From: an uncultured Clostridia bacterium
GTDB taxonomy: Bacteria; Bacillota; Clostridia; Oscillospirales; Acutalibacteraceae
Assembly (NCBI GenBank): GCA_937895645.1
Contig: CALBKQ010000191.1
Coordinates: 1 to 25,379, forward strand
Reading direction: 5' to 3'
DNA: 25,379 nt
The translations under genes were made by a program, and so were the position numbers. Under the pieces are notes generated by a model. The model was not told where the DNA came from. It was given only the letters and a program-made list of their open reading frames with translations, and did not search any database. Positions 14,615 through 21,908 of the stretch are shown piece by piece. Numbering within the stretch: the stretch's first letter is position 1; each line of letters starts with the position of its first letter.

Positions 14615-15814
14615 TCAGTTATTAACTAATGTAAGTGCTTTCTGGTATTGTGGGTCGTTTGCAAGATTAAGCATTGGAAGTCTTGAATTTTGTTCTGCTG
14701 TAAGTTCCACTTTATGGTCAGGTTCAAGACCTACACCGTTAAAGCTTTCGCTCTTATAAGGAACAACCTTTGCAACTGTAAGGGCTACTGCACTACCGTC
14801 ACTGAGTTCAAAAACTTTTTGCATTGTACCATTACCTGCAGTTTTTGTACCTACAAGCCCTGCAATACCGAAATCACGCAAGTCACAAGCAAAAAGTTCT
14901 GCTGCACCTGAAGTGTTACCATTTACAAGAATTGACATAGCAAAACTTCTGCTATCTGAGTCAGATGTAAATGTTTCGATTGTTTTACCATCTTTATCAA
15001 CTGCAGTTGCCAATGCACCCGTACCCTCAGTTGCAACGGGGGCGATAATATCAATACACTTAACTGCATTTCTTATAAGTCCTGTATTTGTATTACGCAC
15101 ATCAAAAACAATACCTGTTACAGAGTTTTTGCTCATATAATCAAGAGCATCTTCAAGTTGTTCAGCAGTTGTACTGTAAAATGCAGTAATTTTTATATAT
15201 CCCACTTTATCTGTAACGCTATAATAAACTGACTGTGCAGAATAACCACGGGCAACAGAAACTGTTTTTTCAGTTTCGCCACGTTTGAAAGTTACCTGAA
15301 CATTAGTAAGTTTTTCACCGTCAAGTTTTTTGATAAGTTCTTCGTAATTTGAAGGTGTTACCTTAACGGAGTCAACAGCAGTAATAACATCACCTTTCTG
15401 TATTCCCTGAACTTGTGCAGGAGATTTTGCAGAAACTTCTGAAACATAAATGTTATTATTCTGACTATCATAAACTGCAATAATACCGATACCGCCTTTA
15501 TTGCCTTTATCTTCGTCAAGATAATCGGCATATTCTGTTGCGGTCATATAGTAACTGTAACGGTCACCTACACCTTCAACAAAACCGTCGGACATCATTG
15601 TATTAAGAAAATTCTCGTTAAGTTCACCGAAATAGTTTTCACGGACTAAATCGTCAATTTCTGATACTGTTGAATAGAGATTTGAACGGTCGGCAACATC
15701 TTTGATAATTCCGTTATAGATTTGCAATGAGAATGTCATTGTAAGTGTAACTGCCAATGCAACTGACAAGAATATCAAAGAAAGTGCCAAGCCTAATGAT
15801 ATTTTTTTATTCAA
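14615..15814 (-). CDS. S41-family C-terminal processing protease homologue, catalytic dyad lost
   Basis: A 399-residue CtpA/CtpB-like protein with an N-terminal membrane anchor (about 6-32), a PDZ domain (about 105-190, with GIGIIAV and GDVITAVDSVKV) and an S41 core. In active members the dyad is Ser in an S-A-S-A-S-E type block and Lys in TFGKG, 25 residues apart (E. coli Prc Ser430/Lys455). Here the matching blocks are NTSGAAELF, with Gly303 at the Ser position, and TAGNGTMQ, with Asn328 at the Lys position, again 25 apart. The LDLRxNPGG block is DVRNTNTG. I re-read the codons (GGT and AAT). Start is TTG at 15812-15814, because an in-frame stop lies just upstream. It is last in ftsE-ftsX-M23-S41. 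Confidence 0.88.
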   Translation of the reverse strand: MNKKISLGLALSLIFLSVALAVTLTMTFSLQIYNGIIKDVADRSNLYSTVSEIDDLVRENYFGELNENFLNTMMSDGFVEGVGDRYSYYMTATEYADYLDEDKGNKGGIGIIAVYDSQNNNIYVSEVSAKSPAQVQGIQKGDVITAVDSVKVTPSNYEELIKKLDGEKLTNVQVTFKRGETEKTVSVARGYSAQSVYYSVTDKVGYIKITAFYSTTAEQLEDALDYMSKNSVTGIVFDVRNTNTGLIRNAVKCIDIIAPVATEGTGALATAVDKDGKTIETFTSDSDSRSFAMSILVNGNTSGAAELFACDLRDFGIAGLVGTKTAGNGTMQKVFELSDGSAVALTVAKVVPYKSESFNGVGLEPDHKVELTAEQNSRLPMLNLANDPQYQKALTLVNN

Positions 15815-15829
15815 AGGACATCATCCTTT
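15813..15829 (-). promoter_or_regulatory. Hairpin covering the ribosome binding site of the S41 gene
   Basis: AAAGGA and TCCTTT form a 6-bp stem with a 5-base loop. On the mRNA the first arm is the ribosome binding site and the second arm ends inside the TTG start codon. The combination of TTG start and paired ribosome binding site predicts weak translation. Confidence 0.5.
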
Positions 15830-15847
15830 ACTAATTCTTTTAGTAGT

Positions 15848-17206
15848 TTATACCAATGGAGATGGAAGATATTTTTCAGGGTTTACAGGGCTACCGTTGA
15901 GAAGCATCTGGAAATGAAGATGTGAACCTGCAACAGGGTTAGCACTGGTTGGTCTTGGATAAACCGCTGTACCTGTATTACCAACAAGGGCAATTACATC
16001 ACCTTGATTTACTTGCTGACCTGCTGAAACATAACGAACACGGCAGTGAGCATAAAGTGTTCTCATACCATTACCGTGGTCAATAATAATAACATTACCA
16101 CCTGATGTCTGTGTATATGACTGAACAACTTTACCACCTGCTACTGCATAAATCTTCGCACCATTTGTAGTGTAATATGTTTTACCATTTGTGAACACAC
16201 GGTTTGCAGGAGCACAGAAGTCCACTGATTTTGAGCCACGAGAACTATGTTGTGCATAAGTTGCTGAATAGTAAACTGACTTATCCTGAATCGGACTTAT
16301 GTAGCCCTTTGATGACGTTCTAAAATTATGATTTCCACCGCTGCTTACATAACCGTCACCTGTTGAGCCTGAATTACCTGCGTCAGCCTGCATTTCTTGT
16401 TCCCACTTCTTAAACTCAGCTTCAGCCTTTGCTTTTTGTTTTTCACCATAAGCCTGATTGTTCTGATATTTTTCAAGGAGAGCATTCTGCTTGTTTATGT
16501 TAGAAGTGAGTTTGCTTTCGTCTTTTTGAAGCACCGCCATTTCCTTATCAAGAACTGCTTTTTCTGACTCTACTTCTTTTTTATCTGCCTCAACTTTAAC
16601 TTTACTTTCTTCAATTTCACTACGCTTTGCTGTTAAATCTTCAAGCATTTCGTTGAGTTCTTTAATTTTCGCCTCAAGTTCTGAAACTACTTCATTATCA
16701 CGTTTTGCAACCTGACGAAGAAGTTCACTACGGGTAAGAAAATCTTCAAAACTTGTTGCACTTAAAAACACTTCTAGTTCACTTGTTTCGCCCGCCATAT
16801 ATGAGGCACGAAGACGCTGACCAAGAACATCATAGGTTTCGTCAATCTTTTTATTCTGTTCTTCTGTCTGTGTTTCGATTTTTGTAATCTCATTACCGAG
16901 TTCTGTAATGCGTTTCTCAAGCGACGTAATCTGTTCATTAAGTTCATTGACCTTAACTCTTAACGGATAAATTTCTTTCTCTTTTGCTGAAATTTTTGAA
17001 CTGATAGCGTCATTCTGTTCATCAAGAGCGTCGAGAAGTTTTTGAACATCCTCTTCCCCTGCTTCATTTTTTTCAATATATTCTTCCCAATAGTCAATTC
17101 TATCTTGGAAATCCGAAGCTGACTGTGCAGAAGCCGGGAATGGAACTGAAGTCATAAGCAAAACTAAAGCAAACACAAATGAAAGGATTTTTTTACTAAT
17201 CTTCAC
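15848..17206 (-). CDS. Coiled-coil M23 (LytM) protein, EnvC/CwlO-like partner of FtsEX
   Basis: A 452-residue exported protein with a signal peptide (1-27, cleavage after PASA), long coiled coils (about 30-275), a Gly/Ser linker (276-292) and a LytM domain (about 300-450). This resembles EnvC and CwlO-class proteins, which FtsEX activates for septal peptidoglycan hydrolysis. Of the M23 residues, Asp329 (SVDFCAP), His387 (YAHCRV) and His429/His431 (GSHLHF) are present. The first zinc ligand, His four before that Asp (HxxxD), is Ser325; the nearest His is His320. The protein may be inactive or use another ligand. The GTG start (17204-17206) lies inside the end of ftsX (11-base overlap), with GGGGAG upstream. 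Confidence 0.88.
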   Translation of the reverse strand: MKISKKILSFVFALVLLMTSVPFPASAQSASDFQDRIDYWEEYIEKNEAGEEDVQKLLDALDEQNDAISSKISAKEKEIYPLRVKVNELNEQITSLEKRITELGNEITKIETQTEEQNKKIDETYDVLGQRLRASYMAGETSELEVFLSATSFEDFLTRSELLRQVAKRDNEVVSELEAKIKELNEMLEDLTAKRSEIEESKVKVEADKKEVESEKAVLDKEMAVLQKDESKLTSNINKQNALLEKYQNNQAYGEKQKAKAEAEFKKWEQEMQADAGNSGSTGDGYVSSGGNHNFRTSSKGYISPIQDKSVYYSATYAQHSSRGSKSVDFCAPANRVFTNGKTYYTTNGAKIYAVAGGKVVQSYTQTSGGNVIIIDHGNGMRTLYAHCRVRYVSAGQQVNQGDVIALVGNTGTAVYPRPTSANPVAGSHLHFQMLLNGSPVNPEKYLPSPLV

Positions 17207-18104
17207 TTACAACACTCCCCTGTTCTTTAAGATATTTGCCCATTGAAATAAGGCTTCCGAATGAACCGGTGAAAATGCCAACAATCATGAATGCTAACAA
17301 TATGTAACCTGCGTATCCACCGAATGCAACAGGTGTGAAAATTGCAAGAACATCACTGAATACATAAACCATTCCTTGATAAAGTCCTGCTAATACGCCA
17401 AAGGACACAAGCCCTGCAATAACACCTAAAAGCATACCCTCAACCATAAATGGCCAACGGATAAACCAGTTAGTAGCACCGACAGCTTTCATAATGCTGA
17501 TTTCAAGTTTTCGTGAGAACATTGTAATACGAATTGTATTAGAAATAATAAACAATGAAACAAGGAACAACAATGAAACCATACCGATAATAACTGCTGA
17601 CACGCCTTTTCGGATACCGATAAGTTTATCAGCAACATCACTGTTTTCACGGACGGTATCAACAAAATCTAATTTTTTAATACCATCAACAGTTGCTTTG
17701 AACTGTGTTAAATCACTTACAACGACCTTATAAGCGTCCGGTAATGGATTTTCGTCAAGCCCTTCAAGCAAAACTGCATCATCACCCATTGCTTCTAGTT
17801 GTGCTTGAAATGCATCTTCTTTTGGTACAAAAATGCAATCTGAAATATTGTTCATAGTTTTAAGTTGATTACCAAGTTGAGATGTTTGTTCATCAGTTGC
17901 TTCGTCAGCAACATAAACCATAACAACGTTCTGGCGTTCAATAGTGTCAAGCAATGCGTCAATGTTGAAGAAAATCATAGCACCAAGTCCTATAATTACA
18001 AGGCACGCCATAAGAACTGAAACTGACGCCAATGACATAAGACGATTTACCCAAACATTACGGAAGCCTTCTTTTGTAAGATACTTCAAACTTGCACCTT
18101 TCAT
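17196..18104 (-). CDS. ftsX: Cell division protein FtsX
   Basis: Membrane subunit of the FtsEX complex, which passes ATP-driven conformational change to a periplasmic or extracellular hydrolase partner. The 302-residue protein has TM1 at about 22-46, an extracellular domain (about 50-165) that contacts the coiled-coil partner, and TM2-TM4 at about 167-190, 218-243 and 264-286. The coupling block TMFSRKLEISIMKAVGATNWFIRWPF after TM2 is the FtsX/MacB-type signature. The ATG overlaps the ftsE stop as ATGA, and its 3' end overlaps the M23 gene, so the three proteins are translationally coupled. Confidence 0.96.
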   Translation of the reverse strand: MKGASLKYLTKEGFRNVWVNRLMSLASVSVLMACLVIIGLGAMIFFNIDALLDTIERQNVVMVYVADEATDEQTSQLGNQLKTMNNISDCIFVPKEDAFQAQLEAMGDDAVLLEGLDENPLPDAYKVVVSDLTQFKATVDGIKKLDFVDTVRENSDVADKLIGIRKGVSAVIIGMVSLLFLVSLFIISNTIRITMFSRKLEISIMKAVGATNWFIRWPFMVEGMLLGVIAGLVSFGVLAGLYQGMVYVFSDVLAIFTPVAFGGYAGYILLAFMIVGIFTGSFGSLISMGKYLKEQGSVVSED

Positions 18105-19069
18105 TGCTTGTCACCTCCGTCTTCACTATCAAGATATTTTGAATAATCTACGCCATCAGTAGTTAAATCGTCACTATCAATGCCATAATTTTTCATAAAA
18201 TCTTCAAGTTCTTTATCAACATTTGGTTGTTCATAATATGTAGTGTTACTGTTTTCTTCAATAATTTCAGGTGATTTTACTTCTTCACGAAGTTTTTGGA
18301 CATTCTCCTGAATTTCCTGCTCAGCAGCAACCATCATTTCTTCTTTTGTTTCAGGTTTGCTTTCTGTTTCAGTAATAGGTGTTGTTTCAATAACTGATTT
18401 CTGTTTTACACCTGTATCTGATACAACTTGTCCCTGATTGATTGTAATTACACGATGGTTAAAACGACGCACCAATTCATGCTCATGAGTAACCATTACA
18501 ACTGTTGTACCATTGTTGTTGATATGATTGAGCAAGTCAACGATTTCGTAAGACATTTCAGGGTCAATGTTACCTGTAGGCTCGTCCGCAATAATAATAC
18601 CTGCATTATTTACAAGGGCACGAGCAAGGGCAACACGCTGTTGCTCACCACCTGAAAGTTGTGTAGGTAACTGTCTTGCCTTTGATGTAAGACCTACAAG
18701 GCTTAACACATAAGGTACTCTTTTTCTGATTTCTTTTTCTTTAGCACCGATAACACGCATAGCAAATGCAACATTATCGAAAACTGTCATATTAGGAATA
18801 AGACGGAAATCTTGGAAAACAATACCCATTGTTCTGCGGAACTTTGGAATTTCACGCTTTTTCATTTTGTTAAGATTATAGTTATTAACAATAATGCTAC
18901 CTTGGTCAGCCACCTGTTCACGCATTATTATTTTAAGAAATGTACTTTTACCTGCACCTGATGAACCAACAATGAAAACAAACTCGCCATCATTGATTGT
19001 AATTGATACATCACGAAGTGCGGCAGTACCATTATCATATGTTTTTGAAACATTTTTGAATTCAATCAC
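18101..19069 (-). CDS. ftsE: Cell division ATP-binding protein FtsE with long acidic C-terminal tail
   Basis: ABC ATPase of FtsEX. With a GTG start at 19067-19069 the protein begins VIEFKNVSKTY (the usual FtsE start MIEFKNVSK) and AAGGTG lies 6 bases upstream. A longer reading from an ATG at 19126 adds 19 Lys-rich residues but has no ribosome binding site. Motifs in the 322-residue form: Walker A GSSGAGKST (35-43), LSGGEQQR (138-145), Walker B IIIADEP (about 158-164) and the H-loop in VTHEHELV. The ATPase ends near residue 220. About 100 further residues are acidic and low in complexity (rich in Glu, Thr, Asp, with YGIDSDD and YSKYLDSED), absent from typical FtsE of about 228 residues. First gene of the ftsE-ftsX-M23-S41 unit. 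Confidence 0.93.
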   Translation of the reverse strand: MIEFKNVSKTYDNGTAALRDVSITINDGEFVFIVGSSGAGKSTFLKIIMREQVADQGSIIVNNYNLNKMKKREIPKFRRTMGIVFQDFRLIPNMTVFDNVAFAMRVIGAKEKEIRKRVPYVLSLVGLTSKARQLPTQLSGGEQQRVALARALVNNAGIIIADEPTGNIDPEMSYEIVDLLNHINNNGTTVVMVTHEHELVRRFNHRVITINQGQVVSDTGVKQKSVIETTPITETESKPETKEEMMVAAEQEIQENVQKLREEVKSPEIIEENSNTTYYEQPNVDKELEDFMKNYGIDSDDLTTDGVDYSKYLDSEDGGDKQ

Positions 19070-19156
19070 AATATGCACCTTATCCTTTATATATTTTAAC
19101 TTCTTTTTTTTACTGTTTTCACCCATAGTTACACATTATAACTAATAGTTGCATAC

Positions 19157-19165
19157 ATTATACCA
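19157..19165 (-). promoter_or_regulatory. Extended -10 promoter of ftsE
   Basis: On the minus strand TGGTATAAT, a TGnTATAAT extended -10, about 90 bases upstream of the GTG start. No good -35 is seen at 17 bases. A second TATAAT lies at 19135-19140. A CACAA-TATT-TTGTG dyad immediately precedes the first. Confidence 0.5.
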
Positions 19166-19299
19166 CAAAATATTGTGTTTGTGGGGATTTTTAAGAAAAT
19201 TTAACATTTATCGGCGGTTTGCATAAAAATCGCACTATTTAATATGCAAGATTAACAAATACAATAAAATCAGACACAAAGTATTGCGGAAAATCTGTC

Positions 19300-19328
19300 A
19301 AAAAAAGAAGTTCCAAACGGAACTTCTT
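19300..19328 (-). terminator. Intrinsic terminator after the PucR-type regulator
   Basis: A 10-bp stem AAGAAGTTCC/GGAACTTCTT (19305-19314 with 19319-19328) is followed on the minus strand by a run of T (19300-19306), directly after the stop at 19334. Confidence 0.85.
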
Positions 19329-19333
19329 GTATT

Positions 19334-20419
19334 TTAATATTTAATTGGATTAGCATCAAGGTATTTCTTAACCATCAAAGCTACTTTGAACACAATCGCA
19401 TCGTCAAACTCCCTCAAATCAAGGCCTGTAAGTTTCTTAATTTTTTCAAGACGGTAAACGAGTGTATTTCTGTGAACGAATAACTTTCTTGATGTTTCAG
19501 AAACATTAAGGTTGTTTTCAAAGAACTTCTGAATTGTGAAAAGTGTTTCCTGGTCCAGACTATCAATTGAACCACGCTTAAAGATTTCACGAAGAAACAT
19601 CTCGCAAAGTGTTGTAGGAAGCTGATAAATAAGTCTTGCAATACCAAGATTATCATAAGTTACGATAGTCTTTTCAGTATCAAACACCTTACCTACTTCA
19701 AGAGAAACCTGTGCTTCACGGAATGAGCGAGCCAAATCTTTAATACTGTCAACTGCAGTACCAATACCAACGAGAACGTGAGTATAGTACTCTGTGCCAA
19801 GAGAATCAGCAATTGAACGTGCAAGTTTTTCAAGGTCTTTTGTATCAACATTATTCTTAACTTCTTTAACAAGAACAATATCTGTTTCGTTGATATTTAC
19901 AACGAAATCTTTTGTTTTGTCTGGGAACAAGTCCTGAATAACATCAAAAACAGAAACATCATTCTTTTCAGCAATTCTGATAAGAAGTACAACACGAGTA
20001 ACATCATTATTAAAATGAAGTTCACGAGCTTTAATATAAATATCACCAGGTAAAATATTATCAAGGATTACATTCTTGATAAAGTTACCTCTGTCATATT
20101 TTTCATCATAATACTGCTTAATCGTTGAAAGAGAAACTGCAATAACAGAAACATATCTGTTTGCAACTTCGTCATCACCCTCAACAAAAACTGCATATTC
20201 AGGGTGCATATGAGCACCAAAAACTTTATAAGTATAGCCATCAGCAACAGTAACATCAGCTGCTGCAAAAACTTCTGAAACAGCGTGAGTCTGAATCTCA
20301 CCTATTCTACCAAGTTCACTACAAGAAATAACAGTACCTGTTTCATCAATAACGCCGAAAGTTCTGTCAATAACATCATCCATCTGATGTACTATTCCCT
20401 GAAATAATCTGTTGGACAT
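19334..20419 (-). CDS. PucR/CdaR-family transcriptional regulator
   Basis: A 361-residue regulator with an N-terminal sensory region of unknown ligand (about 1-120), a GGDEF-like degenerate middle domain (about 125-270) typical of CdaR/PucR proteins, and a C-terminal HTH_30 (about 298-350) with NVSETSRKLFVHRNTLVYRL and the following LTGLDLREFDDA. This C-terminus is diagnostic for the family. Members respond to sugar diacids, purines or other metabolites, and no target gene is adjacent that would reveal the ligand. It is monocistronic. GGGGG about 10 bases before the ATG is the likely ribosome binding site. Two inverted copies of a 19-20 base sequence at its promoter (20438-20498) suggest autoregulation. 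Confidence 0.85.
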   Translation of the reverse strand: MSNRLFQGIVHQMDDVIDRTFGVIDETGTVISCSELGRIGEIQTHAVSEVFAAADVTVADGYTYKVFGAHMHPEYAVFVEGDDEVANRYVSVIAVSLSTIKQYYDEKYDRGNFIKNVILDNILPGDIYIKARELHFNNDVTRVVLLIRIAEKNDVSVFDVIQDLFPDKTKDFVVNINETDIVLVKEVKNNVDTKDLEKLARSIADSLGTEYYTHVLVGIGTAVDSIKDLARSFREAQVSLEVGKVFDTEKTIVTYDNLGIARLIYQLPTTLCEMFLREIFKRGSIDSLDQETLFTIQKFFENNLNVSETSRKLFVHRNTLVYRLEKIKKLTGLDLREFDDAIVFKVALMVKKYLDANPIKY

Positions 20420-20430
20420 ATTTTATACCC

Positions 20431-20510
20431 CCAAACGCATAGTGTAAAAATACATTATGCAATTTCACAATTAGAACACTATGTATTTTACACAATAAAA
20501 TGCGTTTTGG
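20431..20510. repeat. Large inverted repeat over the PucR-gene promoter
   Basis: The left arm (20431-20460) runs CCAAACGCAT, AGTGTAAAAATACAT; the right arm (20478-20510) is ATGTATTTTACAC, then ATGCGTTTTGG. Each arm contains a small dyad of its own, TGTA-N3 or N4-TACA. The right arm covers the -10 and spacer, and the left arm lies just downstream of the expected start point. The layout looks like a pair of operators rather than an RNA element, since only part would be transcribed. Confidence 0.55.
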
Positions 20511-20513
20511 CAA
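20485..20513 (-). promoter_or_regulatory. Promoter of the PucR-type regulator
   Basis: On the minus strand a -35 TTGCCA (20508-20513) and a -10 TAAAAT (20485-20490) are 17 bases apart, 66 bases upstream of the ATG. Confidence 0.5.
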
Positions 20514-20554
20514 GTGATTTTTTTATATTTTTTGATTTTTTTCAAACATTTTGC

Positions 20555-20577
20555 CCAAAAATCTACGGATTTTTTGG
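20555..20577 (-). other. AT-rich hairpin in the rsuA 3' region
   Basis: CCAAAAATC and GATTTTTTGG flank TACG, about 65 bases after the rsuA stop. A repeat of CGTAGATT occurs at the hairpin and about 20 bases before it on the minus strand. It might end rsuA transcription, but no clean T-run follows the stem, so the call is weak. Confidence 0.3.
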
Positions 20578-20640
20578 TTAATCTACGCATTTTCAAGCAT
20601 TTTTCACTTGAATTTTTATTGTATAAATTGACCAAACAAT

Positions 20641-21354
20641 TTATGATTTTTGCACTTTAAGAAGTTCTTCAGGTGTAATTTCACGACATTCACCCGGTTT
20701 TAACTGGGGGTCAAGTGAAAGTTCACCCATTTTTGAACGATGCAACGAAATTACCTTATTGCCTGTTGCAGCAAACATTCTTTTAACTTGATGATACTTA
20801 CCTTCGCAAATCATAATTTTTATGAGAGGATTCTCAGTATTTTCTACAATTTCAACTTTTGCTTCCTTTAGGGTTGTCCCGTCAGAAAGGGTTATCCCCT
20901 TCTCAAGTTTTTCTATGTCACTAGCAGCAAGTTCGTGTTCGAGCTTTGCAAGATAAGTTTTGAAAATATGATTTTTAGGTGACAATATTTTGTGGGCAAA
21001 ATCACCGTCATCAGTTATAAGCACAAACCCTGTTGTATCTTTGTCTAGTCGACCTGCAGGGAATAAGCCTTTACGAAACATTTCATCAGGTACCAAATCT
21101 ACAACAGTTTCATCATTTTCACTGTCACTTGCAGAAATAACACCCTGAGGTTTATTCATCATAATATAAATGTGCTTTTTAAGAGTAATCTGTTCACCGT
21201 CGATTGCAATAGTATCCACATTCAAATCCACTTTAACAGCACTGTCATTAACAACAGTACCGTTAAGTGTTACTCTGCCTTTTTTTATAATTTCTTTCAC
21301 ATCACGACGAGAAAGTGTACCTTGTGATGCTAAAATTTTATCGAGTCTTTCCAT
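20641..21354 (-). CDS. rsuA: 16S rRNA pseudouridine synthase, RsuA family
   Basis: RsuA makes pseudouridine at position 516 (E. coli numbering) of 16S rRNA. The 237-residue protein (E. coli 231) has an N-terminal S4 RNA-binding domain (1-58, MERLDKILAS...SRRDVKEIIKKGRVTLNG) and the catalytic domain with MNKPQGVISA and GRLDKDTTG, where Asp104 is the catalytic aspartate. SPKNHIFKTYLA and EGKYHQVKRMFAATGNKV are RsuA-like. The RluB/RluF subfamilies are alternatives, but the length and the YHQVKRMFAA block favour RsuA. It lies 13 bases after the DUF4830 gene and is last in the rsmD-coaD unit, placing two rRNA modification enzymes in one transcription unit. Confidence 0.9.
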   Translation of the reverse strand: MERLDKILASQGTLSRRDVKEIIKKGRVTLNGTVVNDSAVKVDLNVDTIAIDGEQITLKKHIYIMMNKPQGVISASDSENDETVVDLVPDEMFRKGLFPAGRLDKDTTGFVLITDDGDFAHKILSPKNHIFKTYLAKLEHELAASDIEKLEKGITLSDGTTLKEAKVEIVENTENPLIKIMICEGKYHQVKRMFAATGNKVISLHRSKMGELSLDPQLKPGECREITPEELLKVQKS

Positions 21355-21367
21355 TATTTACTTCCAT

Positions 21368-21835
21368 TCAAGGCATCGGAAAACCATGCATAAATCCATC
21401 CAATTCAACTGAACAGACATCACCACCGATTACAAGTCCGTCATAAACTAAAATATTGGTGTGAATACAATCTTTATTTTCGTAGCCTTTATAGTTTTTT
21501 ATTTTATAAGTCCAGCGTTTTACACGCATACCTGCATATACCGTCAGGTCAAACCCTTGCGCTTTCTGTATTTCATTATAAGCATTATAAGTATCGTCAA
21601 ACTCTGACGGAATGATGACCTCTTGCACTTCAATAGGTTCTTCGTCAATTTCCCAACCATATTGGGAAAGAAACGCCATTCGCTCATCATGAGTTGCAGC
21701 ATTTATGCTCATACCACTTTTGCCTGTTTCCTTACTATCCTGTGACAGAATAGCCAAAGAGATTACGGTTACTATAACAAAAATTACAAGAAATGCCACT
21801 TTTATATGCTTTGACTTTATTGAATAGACAAACAT
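21368..21835 (-). CDS. DUF4830 membrane-anchored protein
   Basis: A 155-residue protein with a short basic N-terminus, one membrane helix (about 11-31) and an extracellular domain. Recognisable DUF4830 blocks are RMAFLSQYGWEI, IPSEFDDTYNAYNEIQKAQGFDL, YAGMRVKRWTYKIKNY and GLVIGGDVCSVELDGFMHG. Function is unknown. The ATG at 21833-21835 has GAGGTG seven bases upstream; a longer in-frame reading from a TTG lacks a ribosome binding site. GAGGTG is buried in a hairpin formed with the sequence just after the upstream gene (21841-21886). It lies between the coiled-coil gene and rsuA in the rsmD-coaD unit. Confidence 0.82.
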   Translation of the reverse strand: MFVYSIKSKHIKVAFLVIFVIVTVISLAILSQDSKETGKSGMSINAATHDERMAFLSQYGWEIDEEPIEVQEVIIPSEFDDTYNAYNEIQKAQGFDLTVYAGMRVKRWTYKIKNYKGYENKDCIHTNILVYDGLVIGGDVCSVELDGFMHGFPMP

Positions 21836-21840
21836 AGATA

Positions 21841-21886
21841 AACACCTCGAACACAATTTATATAAATAAATATGCGGCGAGGTGTT
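21841..21886 (-). promoter_or_regulatory. Hairpin pairing the DUF4830 ribosome binding site with an upstream anti-sequence
   Basis: On the minus strand AACACCTCG (21878-21886) and CGAGGTGTT (21841-21849) form a perfect 9-bp stem with a 28-base AT-rich loop. The 3' arm includes the GAGGTG ribosome binding site. There is no clean T-run after it, so it is better read as translation control (or a weak attenuator) than as a terminator. Confidence 0.55.
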
Positions 21887-21908
21887 AAATTATCATATTA
21901 ATATTAAA

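Noticed and set aside
19141..19200. CACAA...TTGTG dyad upstream of ftsE as a Rex (redox) operator
   Set aside because: The arms are in the opposite orientation and closer spacing than TTGTGA-N6-TCACAA, so it does not fit Rex.
20578..20640. Hairpin TTCAAG/CTTGAA as rsuA terminator
   Set aside because: The T-run follows it only on the plus strand, where no gene ends.
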